From Populus alba (lineage: Eukaryota; Streptophyta; Magnoliopsida; Malpighiales; Salicaceae), in contig NC_133287.1 of assembly GCF_005239225.2 (NCBI RefSeq), forward strand, positions 6,491,493-6,555,492: a DNA stretch of 64,000 nucleotides, in the 5' to 3' direction. Made by a program: the position numbers and the translations under genes. This document shows, piece after piece, positions 1 to 11,039 of the stretch (position 1 is the stretch's first letter; each line of letters begins with the position of its first letter). Under the pieces are notes generated by a model, which ran no database searches, was not told the DNA's origin, and worked only from the letters and a program-made list of their open reading frames with translations.

Positions 1-707
1 TATTGACTCCAGGTTCATTGAGCTTAGAAAATCTGAAAGAAAGTAGTTTAAAACACGTTTACCTTAATTATTGTTCCCATTTTTAACTGTCTCAAGCAAA
101 ATTTTGAATATAATTAGAAAACATGTGTAGGTAATATTGAATGCATGCACTTGTAATTATTATCAGCAGTGTAATATCTTCGGCATTCCTAATAAAGCAA
201 TTGCCATCATGGGCAAGCCTTGGTTGGCTGGCTTCACAAAGAGCTCTTATTTCCATCACATTCTGAGACAGACTTTGCATTTGACTACACACTATTTAGA
301 GTGCTGATGTTAAAAATAATTTTTTAAAAATAAAAAAATAATTTTGATATATTTTCAAGCGAAAAACACTTTGAAAAGTAACCGCTACCACAATCCAAAC
401 ACAACCTTAATATACAAAACTAACTGCTTATCAAATGCTAAAATCTTTTTCACATCTAAAGATATGCTATGAAATCTAAAATCATAGAAATGAAAGGAAA
501 AACGCAAGTCCACAGATTTTTGCACATCCATGAACCATTTTAAGAGTTTCACTCATTCGTTTAGTTTAAATATATGTTACTCAGGATGATCTGATCATTA
601 CATAGATAGGAATATGCGTTACAATACTAGTCTATATGTTAATATTTCTTAGCTGGTAGGATGCAAAAAAAATTTAGCAATTGGTTAGCTGTTAGTTTCC
701 TATAGTA
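1..707. other. Intergenic, AT-rich, with one weak exon-like ORF
   Basis: No recognisable gene. On the minus strand 92-292 is open, and its less AT-rich part (about 165-290) reads like a short helical protein segment (residues such as SQNVMEIRALCEAS). A possible acceptor AG precedes it, but I see no good donor and no partner exon inside the window. It could be an inner or terminal exon of a gene lying to the left, or chance. An inverted MITE copy occupies about 301-412. Confidence 0.3.
301..412 (-). repeat. Dispersed MITE-like repeat, truncated inverted copy
   Basis: This reads as the reverse complement of the repeat at 708-880. It has the same order of blocks: an A/T-rich core, a run resembling TTTTCAAGCGAAAAACACTT, then GTAACCGCTACCACAATCC and CCAAACAC at the outer end. 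The family is short, non-coding and present several times in the window. I infer a non-autonomous DNA transposon; the target duplication was not found for this copy. Confidence 0.55.
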
Positions 708-880
708 AGGGTGTTTGAGAGTGTAGTAATGCTTGCTTTTTAAAGTGCTTTTCGCTTAGAAATTTATCAAAATAACTTTTTTTCATTTTTAAAAAATTAT
801 TTTTGATATTAACATTTCAAAACGATACAAAAAACATATTAAAAAATAATTTTAAGTAAAATACAAAAATTCCCAAAGGT
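708..880 (+). repeat. Dispersed MITE-like repeat (GGGTGTTTGAGAGTGTAGTA type)
   Basis: The copy starts GGGTGTTTGAGAGTGTAGTA, then TTTTTAAAGTGCTTTTCGC, an A/T-rich centre with ATTTTTGATATTAACATTTC, and TCAAAACGATACAAAAAACA. Related copies lie at 301-412 (inverted), 3834-3960, 15195-15400, 18903-19103, 41090-41270 and 41966-42170. Sequences of this kind are, to my recollection, very abundant in Populus. It has no coding capacity. Confidence 0.6.
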
Positions 881-997
881 TTCTACTTCCATGTCCTTAG
901 ATAATATTTTGTTTGTTTTTTAGGTAGCTTTTGTGGTTGTGGTTTTAAAAAGGTAAGTTTAAAAAAACTGTGGCTAGGTGTGGTCAGTTGGATTTAG

Positions 998-1226
998 ATG
1001 TGTTTGGTAAAAATTGTGGTTGAGGTTTATGTGCAGCAAAAAACATATATAAAATGTTTTTTATGAAACATCAGTTAAATTTTGAAAAAAAATGCTTTTG
1101 AATCATAAAAACAAATAGATTTTTATGAAATTCAGTTAAAAAAGCATGAAAAATTGCTTTTCAAACTCAATTTTTTAGTGGGCCCAACAGTATAAAAAGC
1201 AACTTGGTGTATTACCAAACACCTAA
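998..1226. mobile_element. Short MITE-like element with GTGTTTGGTAA inverted ends
   Basis: The left end reads GTGTTTGGTAAAA and the right end TTACCAAACACC, so the outer 11 bases are inverted copies of each other. The interior is A/T-rich and non-coding, about 230 bp. No convincing target duplication is visible, so the exact borders are uncertain. The 60-codon ORFs on both strands that overlap its right half are not supported as genes. Confidence 0.45.
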
Positions 1227-3833
1227 CAATGTTTTTTACACCGCAAATGCAAAAGCTAAACCTAAATAAACAGACCCAATGTGTCAAGCTCAACATTCTT
1301 TTATTGTCAGTAACATTCATGCTTGTGTTGATAGTAACTATTTGCTTCAGGTTGCCAAATGGATGTCAACAGGTCCATAAATTCTATTATATTAAAAAAA
1401 TAGAATGGTAAATGCCATTGCTGTTGTTTTATTTTTTCCTTGATAAACAAAGATAATGTATCAATGTTTTACTATTTTTCTTGCATAACTAGTATCGAAC
1501 ATAAAAGACTAAAAGTTGATTTCCATAAAGCTCATCATGATGTAAAAATGATGGGAGAGTTAAACATAAAGAGTTAAGTTGTGTGCTTTTGATCAATGGA
1601 GGCTAGTAAAATTCTCATGCTGTTAATTTGTGATGGGAGAATATTAAACGAGGCTAGTAAATTTCCCCAAAAAATAATCTTTGGTATGTATGTGGATTTC
1701 TCAATTTACGTTCAAGATGCAGGACAACTTTGAATTTTCGTCTCTCAAAAGAATTTGTGGGGAGCTATAACTGGAAATTAAGGGTTTTAGGTAGGAATAA
1801 GGCTTTAGGCTTTGATGTGTATGGAATTAGAAATGATTAAGGATCCGTTTTAGGGGAATTGGGATTTGGGATTTGGGATTATTACAATATATAGTGATCC
1901 AAGATTACTAAATAGAAGAGAAGAATACTTAGAGGAAAGAGGAGAGGAAGAAAGGTCACCCAAGTCTTCAGCCTTTAAACGAATCTCAGTATCCCAGACC
2001 TCACATCACATGGAACAGGTGATCGTTTTATGTGCACTAAAATTCCTACTAGCCCCAAATTAAGAAAGAAATAGAAAATCAATAGGAAAAGGAACCCTAC
2101 ATAACTAGATTAGGGTATTGGGCTTCCCAAAAGCATGGGTTTTTACTGGTTTACAGTAGCCCCACATCCAATGAACAAAACTAGATTTGTGACTGTTGTT
2201 CAAAATCTGGCCTGTTTGAGTAAAAACCTAGTCAGATGCCTGTTTTTTCTTATACTATGTACTATTAATTAATGGACATGAGCTCCGTCTATATAAGAAA
2301 CGAATACCTCGGCTTAAGAAGCTTCATGTTCTAGTGTGTTGCATTAATGAACGTGAAGAAGTGATATCAGTAAATCATGCTTTTGTTCGGCTTCGATTTA
2401 GTGATGTTTTGTTTGCAAATATGTATTCTTTCCAACTTTGGATGACATATCTATAGCTCACTTGTATTCGTGTTTTGGCCATCTGCATACATATGAATGA
2501 TTTACTAATGGGCGTCTAACTTTGTTCAAATTCTCCCATAAGAGTGGAATGATCTTCTGATGTGAGGATTGTGTATGGATTTATGATCTTAAGTCCAGCA
2601 ACCATCTGTTAAACTTCAGAAGGCAGACTATTTTGTGTTTATGGAGAAAAATTTGCTTCACTGATGGCTTTTGCAATTGTTTCTCATCTTTTCCAATTTT
2701 TAGTGAATGGCATGCACATAAATTATCCGTGGTTCACTTTGGTACAGGAGAGTGAAGATGGGGAAATCGCAGCAAGTCATGAGCGACTCCGTTTCCTTCC
2801 TTGCATTGGATGATACCTTATTATTATGCTTCTGAAATTGTTGGTATTTCTGCTTTATCCATTTTGAAGTCTTTCAGCTTGCATTCACATGTGAGGATGC
2901 ATTAATCTATGCGTGCAAAGCTTTGTGTGTTTTGAAGAAATATAACAAACGATCCAAATTGATGTTATTCTTTTTTCCATGTCTACACTTGTTTTGAAAT
3001 TGTCTATACCATTAGCTGAGCAAAATAAGCCATGTATTGGAATCTGCCTCTCGAAGCTGATTCACTCAAGTTTCTCGGAAACCAACATTTATGTTTTTCT
3101 TTTGGTTGAGAAATTGTTTGGGGATAGGAACAGTTCCGGTCGGTGTCTCATTCTGGTCACCGCTGCAAGCATCCATTGTGCACAGAATTGTTGCTGGTGA
3201 TATTTCTTGATGACCGGTCCATCAGGGTAAATTTGATGCTGCTTCAGTTTAATGAGAAATCAAACATGATCTTGGATTGTTGGGATTTTTACCCTGCGGA
3301 AAGTAATGACCAAGAACATTGTGTCGCTTGAATTTGTAGCGTAGGGCCAGAACTGCTGCTCTGGAGAAGCAATCTTTTCCGTCGAGTTTCTTGATTTAGA
3401 AAAAGGCGACTGCTGATTGATTTGTCGCATGTTGGATTTCACAAGTTTTGAAGCAGCCCAAGAATCCAAAATTTATTCGCTTAATGCTAAGAAGCTTAGA
3501 CAAGGATGACATTATATATAATTAAAATTAAAATTTTGACATCATTTGTCACAATTTAGAAAATAATCGTGTCCCCTAGCCCTTAAAGATGTTTCATTAT
3601 TCACATCACAAGAAACCCTTGTTTGTTCTAGTGTTGTAGACAATGCTCTTCATTTGTATGGACCTATCATATCCAAGGTATGGTTTTAATGTTTGTAAGG
3701 GTGTCCATATTCTTGATTTTGTGTTATTTCCAATTCAAATTGTACGAGTGAATCGCAAATTGAAAAACTAAATCTAATTGAGGCTATATTGCCTCATAGG
3801 AGATAAAATTCGAGCGAGAATTTGCCCCACTGT
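1227..3833. other. Intergenic region, no gene recognised
   Basis: The base composition is more balanced at 2200-3470 than in the surrounding repeats, and there are several 60-75 codon ORFs, but none continues across plausible splice sites or resembles a known family. It may be a decayed gene or an untranslated transcript. I see no tRNA-like cloverleaf. Confidence 0.5.
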
Positions 3834-3960
3834 AAGAGGGTGTTTGGAAGTGTGGTAGCTGTAAATAGCTTTTCGTGCTGAAAAGTATGCCAATAATGTT
3901 TTTTTATTTTTTAAAAATTATTTTTGATATCAGCACATCAAAACGATCCAGAAAGTACAA
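3834..3960 (+). repeat. Dispersed MITE-like repeat, 3'-truncated copy
   Basis: It begins GAGGGTGTTTGGAAGTGTGG, continues with AATAGCTTTTCGTGCTG and ATTTTTGATATCAGCACATC, and reaches CAAAACGATCCAGAAAGTAC. It matches the family described at 708-880. The right end is lost in A-rich DNA. Confidence 0.6.
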
Positions 3961-5150
3961 ACCGAACTCAATTTTAACAAAAAAAAAAATTTAAAATTAT
4001 GCAAAAAGAAAAGAATCCAAAAAAGGCCTTTTTTTAATAAATTCATTCAATTTTATTCATTTTGTTTATTTATGTCACTTTTATTTAATTTTGTTAAATT
4101 AAGAAAAAAATCATTAGAAAATGAAAACACAAAAAATAAAAAATAAAATGTTTTGAGATAAAAACAAAAAAATATAAATGGGGGAGCCAAGTAGGAAAAG
4201 TAATTGAGTTTAACAAGTCAAGGATTGAGATAGAGAAGTTTTAAAAAAATACAAGAATGATTTGGTTTGCAATCAAGGACTCAATTGAAAAGTAAATAAA
4301 GAAAAATACTTTAATTTTGATTTAATTCAAAGAATTGAAGGATCAAGGACTAAACTAAAGAAGAATAAAAAATTAAGGCTTTGAATTAATTCAATCAGGG
4401 TTGAAATTGAAGAGAAAAAGTGAGAATTAGGGCAAAATTGATCAAAATTGTATAATTCTAGAAACCACGGACTAAATCGAAAAAAGCAACCACATTAGAG
4501 GATTCAATTAATTCACTTAGGGATGAAACTGAAAGGAAGGTAAAAAATTAAAACCCTAATTGAATAGAAATTGAAAAGTCAAAAGACCAAGGAGTATATT
4601 GAAAAATCAGCGAAATTCAAGGATTTAACTGTAAATTTCCAACAGTGCCGTTTTGCACCTTCTGAATGCCAAGTTGAAAAAATGTAGATTTTCAGCCTTG
4701 ACATGCCATCTGTGGCATCAATATTTCGCTTTGCTTGATCCCCGATCAAGCCAAGATCACGTGATAATTGTCCTTCTAACTACCAGATATGATTATAACG
4801 TAAAAAATCGCATTTTAATGCCATGATTGACCCCCCAAATTGCAGCAAAGTATCTATCAATCACTCACAAGTAAATGTCAGAATATTCTACGTTTTTGGG
4901 ACCAGATTCGTGGAGATTTCAAGCCTGGTTTTTTGCCTAAATGTTAACGGATATTGTAGCTACGTTATATAATATATTAAAACAGATCAGTGTCCCAATT
5001 ACTGTTATCTAGATATAAAGTATTGTGAATTAAAGCAGTTTAATGACAGACGTATTTTATAGAGTTGCAAAAACAGCGAAGGTGTGAAATTGCCTTTTCA
5101 CTGGAATATATTTGATATTGAAAAAATAGTTTAAAAGAAAATAATTAGTT
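3961..5150. repeat. A-rich retrotransposon-like debris
   Basis: Between 4180 and 4620 the phrases 'caaggactaaa', 'ggactcaattgaaa', 'ggactaaatcgaaaa' and 'gggatgaaactgaa' recur as degenerate A-rich units. They are followed by a more GC-rich stretch at 4640-4940 with no ORF. The look is that of an LTR or untranslated part of an old retrotransposon. No protein domain is visible, so the class cannot be assigned. Confidence 0.4.
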
Positions 5151-5156
5151 CTAGTT

Positions 5157-5515
5157 TTGGTGGGACTGCTAGTCCTGGGATGCGGACACCTGGGGCTGGC
5201 TTGCCTTGGGCATGAGCTAGGCCCATGTTACACGTGGGGGCACCTGGCACTTGGGTTGCCCTGCTTGTGCACAGGGTCAGACCCGCGTGCCACGTGGGGA
5301 CACCTAACATTGTGTTTGCCTTGCATGTGCGTTGGGTTAGACTTGTACGCGTGGTTGTAGACCCTGGCCAAGCCCAAGGCTTATAGGTCCAACATGAAGA
5401 CCCAATTCTCTTGGGTCATGTGTCTGGATTGAGTACTTTTGGGTCCTACAACAGGACCTAGTGTTATTAGGTCTGGTATTAGGACCCAAGGCTATTGGGT
5501 CTTAAATTTCTAAAT
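5157..5515 (+). repeat. GC-rich repeat module, copy A, with GGGTC/GACCC palindromes
   Basis: This module contains CACGTGGGGACACCT, a stretch ending near GACTTGTACGCG, and then units alternating GGGTC and GACCC such as 'aagacccaattctcttgggtc'. A diverged direct copy in the same order lies at about 7718-7990. The two modules flank 2.2 kb of related minisatellite and AT-rich repeats. Whether they are LTR-like ends of one element or members of a tandem array cannot be settled from this sequence alone. Confidence 0.55.
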
Positions 5516-5880
5516 ACAATTATAGTTGAAAGTATTAATATCAAACATATTATAATTCATGTTCAAAAAATATTATTAGTTCAGTTATAATCAAAATAAT
5601 AATATTTGTACCCTAAATAATAGTATTGTTGATATTAATACTTTGAATTATAATAAAAAAATAATAGTATTTAGAGCACAAATAATACTATTTTTAATAT
5701 TAATACTTTCAATGATAATAAAAATAATAATATCATTTATATTAATACTTTGAACTATAATAGAAATATTAATATTTCTAACATAAATAATAGTACTTTT
5801 AATATTAATACCTTCAATTATAATAAAAATAATAATATTTATGGCACAAATAATAATAATAATAATAATTTTAATTTCAT
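5516..5880. repeat. AT-rich tandem repeat, period near 62 bp
   Basis: The phrase TATTAATACTTTCAATTATA or a close variant recurs at about 5634, 5698, 5740 and 5803. Each is followed by AATAATAATATTT and 'cacaaataatagta' variants. One unit is about 20 bp short. The array ends in an (AAT)n run near 5855-5875. Reverse-complement versions of the unit occur at 7075-7165, so the two blocks are inverted relative to each other. Confidence 0.7.
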
Positions 5881-5944
5881 CTTTCAAATCAACTATAGGG
5901 TTTTTCTTGTATGATTATTATACATAAAGCTAAATCATGTAGGA

Positions 5945-6050
5945 AAAATCCTGTTCATTAAGACTCATTGCATTGTGGATTGGAACAGTGCTAAAAATAG
6001 GTATTGTTCAACAAGACTCGTTACACTGTGGATTGTATATTTTGTAGGGG
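5945..6050 (+). repeat. Two-copy motif TTGTTCA...CATTGCACTGTGGATT
   Basis: The sequence CTGTTCATTAAGACTCATTG with CATTGTGGATTG at about 5951 is followed about 52 bp later by TTGTTCAACAAGACTCGTTA with CACTGTGGATTG. The same motif occurs inside each unit of the 390-bp array at about 16910 and 17305, so two otherwise different repeat blocks share it. Confidence 0.55.
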
Positions 6051-6279
6051 TATGGTGTGCTGCATCCCTAGGCACAAACACCTTCCACAAGGACAATCAT
6101 GCCTTGCCACAAAGAGTTCTAAGGCTGTAGGGGGGATGGGTTGCACCCTAGGCTGCGAACATCAGGAGCTTGGGCTATCATACCCTGATGTTGGGGCCAG
6201 ACCTGCGAGCCTGGCTGCCCATCCAGGCTAGTAGATCTGTTGACCTACTCGCTAGATCTGAACATGAACCCCTTTCTGT

Positions 6280-7045
6280 TGTGTTAGACGTCCTGACCCA
6301 AATTTCTTGAGTCGGACACGGACCCACCCCCCGACCCCTTTGGGTTCGGACACGGACCCAACTCCTTTGGATGTAGACATGGATCCAAACCCCAACCCTC
6401 TTGGTTCCCACCAAGGACCCCACCCTTTTGGACCTAGACACGAACCCAACCCCCAATCCCCCTTGGATAAGGATACTAACGGACCTAACCCCTAACCGTT
6501 TAGGGTCTGGACTCGAACCCTAACCCCAACCCTCTTGAGTCCGGACATGGAAGGACCCAAACCCCAACTCCTTTGGGTTCGGGCACGGCCCCACCCCACT
6601 TGGGTTCGGCCAAGGACCCTACCCCCTTGGATCTAGATACGGACGGTCCCAACCCCTTTGGGTCTGAACATGAACCTACACCCCAACCTGCTAGGGTTCG
6701 AACATGGACCCAAACCCCCATAACCTTGGTTTCGGGGTTCGGACACGGACCTAGCACCAGTCCAAACCCAATTCGCTTGGGTCCTGCACCAGGACCCAAT
6801 GATAATAGGTCCTACTTCAAGACCTAAGTCTATTAGGTTCTGCCATAAGACCTAATTCTCTTGAGTCCTGTGTCAAGATCCAAGTGGGATGGATTTTGCA
6901 ATAGGACCCAATATTCTTGAATCCAGCAGCAGGACTCGATTGTCTTGGGTTCAGAGTCACGACCCAAGCTTAATAGGTCTTGCATCAGGATCTAATTATG
7001 TTGGGTCTTTCATTAAGACCCAAGGTTCTTGGGTCTTTGGTTTTT
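6280..7045. repeat. Degenerate GGGTC/GACCC minisatellite
   Basis: About twenty degenerate units of roughly 35-50 bp each carry a GGGTC-type and a GACCC-type half, for example 'ttgggttcggacacggaccc' near 6340. Each unit can fold into a short hairpin. In 6280-6760 the strand is rich in C and ACCCC; from 6780 it changes to the 'tgggtcctgcaccaggaccc' type. Overlapping open frames on both strands encode only low-complexity P/T/D/G/S/R/V peptides, as expected of a repeat, and are not annotated. Confidence 0.75.
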
Positions 7046-7320
7046 AAATATAATGATTAATATTTTAAATATTATTATTTTTAATTATAATTGAAAGTAT
7101 TAATATTAAAAATAGTATCATTTGTGTTATAAATATTATTATTTTTATTATAATTAATAGTATTAATATTAAAATATTTTAATAAAAATATTATTATTTG
7201 TATTATTAATATTATTAATAAAATAATTAATAAATTTGAAAAAAATATTATTAATATTAAAAAAATATTTTTTTTTATTATAAATTTTTATTATATTTTT
7301 TATAAAAATAAAAAAGTGAA
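7046..7320. repeat. AT-rich repeat, partly inverted copy of the 5.6-kb array
   Basis: 7075-7165 reads ATTGAAAGTATTAATATTAA followed by 'atagtatcatttgtgttata' and 'attattatttttattataatt', which is the reverse complement of the unit at 5634-5697. It is followed by simple A/T sequence. No coding potential. Confidence 0.65.
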
Positions 7321-7717
7321 CCTGTGACATAGCACGGAAACCTAACTAGTTATCACTTATAAATGGAAGAGACACAATAGAGATACACAGAGGAAGAACA
7401 CTGAAAAAATAAAAAATGAAAACCTCACTGCCACAACCTTCAATTAATCATTCACTCCACTGCCCTTCATCTCTTCTCAAAGCCTCCCAACAAAACCTGT
7501 TTTTCTCCCTACCAAAATTCATCTATAACAGAACAAAAAAAAAAAGCCTCCACACACAAAGAGCAATGGGAGAAGAAACACGCCAGTAACACCATTGTCC
7601 CTTCAAGAACACAAAATTGGTCCAGGCCTTCTCTTCCTTTCTCCTAAAATTTCAATGGCAGCCACAATCTTCACCAAATATGGCAGCCACACCAACAAGC
7701 CAAATATCACACCTGGG

Positions 7718-7990
7718 GACACCTGGCGTGGGATAACTTGTTTGTGTATAGGGTTTGACCCGCATGTCACGTGGGGACACTTGATGTTGTGTCTGTCTTG
7801 CCTATGCGCTAGGTCAAACTTGTATGTATGGTTGAAGACCCTGACGAGATCCAAGGCTAATGAATCTAGTATTAGGACCTAGTTCTCTTGGATCTTGTGT
7901 GTGGATCCAGTACTTTTGGGACCTGCAACAGGACTCAGTGCTCTTGGGTCTAGTGTCAAGACCCAAAGCTATTGGGTCTTAGATTTTAAA
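7718..7990 (+). repeat. GC-rich repeat module, copy B
   Basis: It shares an ordered series of blocks with 5215-5515: 'ggggacacctgg', 'gggtttgacccgcatg', 'cacgtggggacac', 'agacttgtatg'-like text and a tail of 'tattgggtctta' palindromic units. Divergence is clear but the order is preserved over about 270 bp. The DNA between 7321 and 7717 is unlike the first module and looks like pyrimidine-rich, leader-like sequence. Confidence 0.55.
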
Positions 7991-10856
7991 GTGAAGGTAA
8001 ATACAATATAAATATTAGTGATTATACTTAAAAAGATAAAAAAAAATATTTGAAGAATTAGAGGAAATAATATTTTTGTTTCAATCTTAGATTATAGTGG
8101 ACATAAAAAAGTTACTAAATTTTATATGCTCCAATATATTTTTGTTCTTAAAACGGATATGTTAAAAAATACTCAAGTTTCTCTTGCAACTTGAAAAACC
8201 AAAATTTGACTTAAAACTCGTATAACTAACTTTTGTAGATGTAGAGCACAATTTTTGTATTTCATTCACCATTAATTTATAATACAAAATTAACAAGTGA
8301 GATAATGTCAAAGATAATAATTTAAAATTACTTTTGAATATAAAAATAATAATATACCTATAGACAAAAGGGTGTGATAATTTATCGTGAAACTTGACCA
8401 AAATCATGTTCAGCATATCTCTTGTAAGTTGGCTTTATGAAATTGGATTTTCAAATGCATATTTCTCCATTTCCAAATGCATATTTCGCTAATGTTGCTT
8501 TTACTCTTTCCCTTTTTAGCATCCTTCAGTGGTAACATCTGCATTTTAAACTAGTAAGTGCTTAATTTACAGGCACAACAAAACCAAATAAAACATGTAT
8601 AATTGGCTAGTAGACGGGTTGATTTGCATCTCCATCATATCGTTTCACTGATCCTCCATGAATTTTTGTGGCATGAAAGTGAGCAACGACACTCAAAATG
8701 TTTCTAAAAAGACATGTGGGAGCGTGGGAGAGACATCATTAAAAAAGAAATCGGGAATATGCATGACCTCATGTAGGTTTCCAACACTTCACACGGGCAG
8801 TGGTCCTGTTTCCTTGCTAAAAAGGTGCTTTAATTAAGAATTTCCACTACTTCACCTCCTCCAAATCACAGGCGCATAAAAACACATGTGGGGCTTGTCT
8901 TTCCACATCGTGTTTCCCGTATAATTCCCCTACCTCCAAGCATCTCCTCTCAATAATAATAATAATAAGAATAATTTGTCAGGCCACCTGTGACATCTCC
9001 AATCATGAAATGGATTGGTTTGGAGTCACAATTGGCTAGCATGGCTTTGCCGTGTAGAAATGGCACATTTGCAGGCCAGGGAGGGAGAAATTATTGCACA
9101 AGTCAAAAGGGGAAGTGCTACCACAAATCTTGTAGCTTAAAAATATGTGAAGTCCAGGTTTCTTTCACGTGGATGGCTAAGGCTAAGATCTATCATGTGA
9201 TTGATACACAGATGGAAGGCAGAGGCAGCTAATCATTTCATCAAAGCAAAATAAGTGGTGTCAAACTTGCATACATGGTGGATAGGCGGTGCTGCGATTG
9301 TTATATATATATATAAAAACCTAAGAGGAAGGAGTATTGTATTGTGAATCAAGATTCCTTGTAATGTTGATTGCTGCATTGCAATAATGTGTTTGCTCTT
9401 CACAGTACAAGTCAAGGAAATGTAAATTGAGGGGCAAAATAGTTTTTTTTTAGGAGGTTCATTTAGCATCATTAAATTAATTGGGGTTAAATTGGTCTTT
9501 TTATTTTTTATAAAACTGTAAAAAAGACTTAAAAAATTAGACTGGTACTAGGGGTTTTTTGGTCTTTTTACTTTTTTTAAAACAGATAAGCAACTAAATT
9601 ATTCTAAAAAAACAAAACAAAAACACTAAACTTATTGTCACGAGATTTTTCATCTTTTCATTATGTTTTTTGTTTTTGTTTTTTTCACATTGATTTAGAT
9701 GTGAATTGGTAATTTATTCTTTTATTTCATTATATCAGTCCTTATTTTTTTTATTGCTATATTTTTTATATTCTTTTCTTGATTTAGTTTATTTTTTAAT
9801 TTCATTCCTCATTGTTTTGTTTTATTTTATTTTATTTTTATACTAGATTCGTTCCTCATTCATTTAATAGCTATTTGTTTTGTTTTGGATGGTTGGCAAT
9901 TTTTTTTTTTTTTTTTTTGCCTTTTATAGGGTAATCTAGTTTCATGACCCAAGTCACAGGTTTTAAAGATTAACCCAGTTGACTTTGACGTTTTTAAATT
10001 ATTGTTTTTCAATTCTATAATTTAATATTACATTATTAGGCTTTTAGCTTTGTGATTTTTCTTGCTTTTCTTTATATAGAGTTATTCCGATCTCATATAA
10101 CTATGTTGTAGAAAATTTATCAGGATTTGTTAATTTTTTTAAATTTATTTAATTTTTATGTTTTTTAAGTGGTTAGGGGTGTTTAAGGTTTGGAAATAAG
10201 TTTATTGATGTCTTCTAGGGTTTTTGAGGTGTTTTCAAACGAAAATAAATTGAAAATTAGTTTTTGAAGTTCAAAAACTTGAAACTCAATTTCAACGATC
10301 AGAAAACAGTCTAGCAAGCTACAAGTCTCCTGCTTTACATAATAAATGAAAAAATAATAGTGTGGATGATGTGTTGTTCATTATTAAAAAATAAAAAAAA
10401 ATAATTAGTTAGACATACCTAAGCTTTTGGATGATATGTTAGGAACTTAGGCCTAATATCTCTCTCTCTCTACATTATTTTTTTTATTTAAATATTGATT
10501 AATATCCTCTCTTTTATGTTTGAAACTATTTGGTTTAATTTTGTAAAAAAATATTGATCGATCTCTTTATGTGTTTTTCTAGTTTCATAATGCTTTAAAG
10601 AGACTACTATAATATATTTCTATTTTTTTTCTCTTATATTTTATAGAAATTAGATGTATTTGTATAGCATATTTATAAAAACAAAAATAATTTATTCTTA
10701 ACAAAGATAATTAGTTTCAATGAAAAAATAAATAAAATACTAAAAAATAACTAATAATTAGCCAAAAATAGATCCAAAGTTTACAAGTCCACCAATTTAA
10801 AATTCTAAAAATAAAAACATAATTCAAATAAGTTCAAGTAATTCAGGGTATTTTTT
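7991..10856. other. Intergenic region, no gene recognised
   Basis: 8990-9232 is open for 80 codons but resembles no family I know and has no clear signals. From about 9480 to 10440 the strand becomes T-rich with 'catgacccaagtcacaggttt' near 9945. This is the reverse-oriented form of the dispersed 'gggtcatgag...ataacc' repeat seen in tandem at 30.4-31.2 kb. No RNA gene is visible. Confidence 0.5.
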
Positions 10857-10916
10857 TATATAAAAAAGAAAATAGCGCTCATCCCTTCAAATTTAGAGGG
10901 TTGCTGACTGCTGAGC

Positions 10917-11039
10917 ATGGCCTACCAAATCTTGCGGCTCCCACATCAGTTAACAAGCAATTCCTTCTTCCCTCATCGCGCTTTTATAACCCCTTACGAT
11001 TATGACCACCAAAATTCAGAAAAGGTTTTTACGAGTTAA
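10917..11039 (+). CDS. Possible 40-aa ORF or orphan first exon with transit-peptide-like sequence
   Basis: The ORF encodes 40 residues beginning MAYQILRLPHQLTSNS, rich in S, R, H and hydrophobic residues with no acidic residue before position 28, as in organelle transit peptides. A TATA-like TATATAAAAAAG lies at about 10857-10868, some 50 bp upstream. A possible donor (AAAAG/GTTTTT) lies six codons before the stop, so this could be exon 1 of a lost gene. No continuation is visible downstream. Function unknown; a chance ORF is quite possible. Confidence 0.25.
   Translation: MAYQILRLPHQLTSNSFFPHRAFITPYDYDHQNSEKVFTS

Noticed and set aside
2790..2840. Possible C/D-box snoRNA (TGATA ... CTGA)
   Set aside because: The boxes are too close together and no terminal stem is present.
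5157..5360. 67-codon ORF with LGLPCLC-type text
   Set aside because: It lies within the GC-rich repeat module, which has a diverged, differently framed copy at 7.7 kb.
6178..6827. Long overlapping ORFs of 65-99 codons on both strands
   Set aside because: They are all by-products of the GGGTC/GACCC minisatellite; the peptides are low-complexity and no codon or motif evidence supports a protein.
6280..7045. Regularly spaced repeats reminiscent of a CRISPR array
   Set aside because: Units are degenerate, contain no unique spacers of constant length, and the DNA is plant nuclear.
8990..9232. 80-codon ORF with several cysteines
   Set aside because: No family resemblance, no splice partners and no promoter or leader signals; kept only as intergenic.
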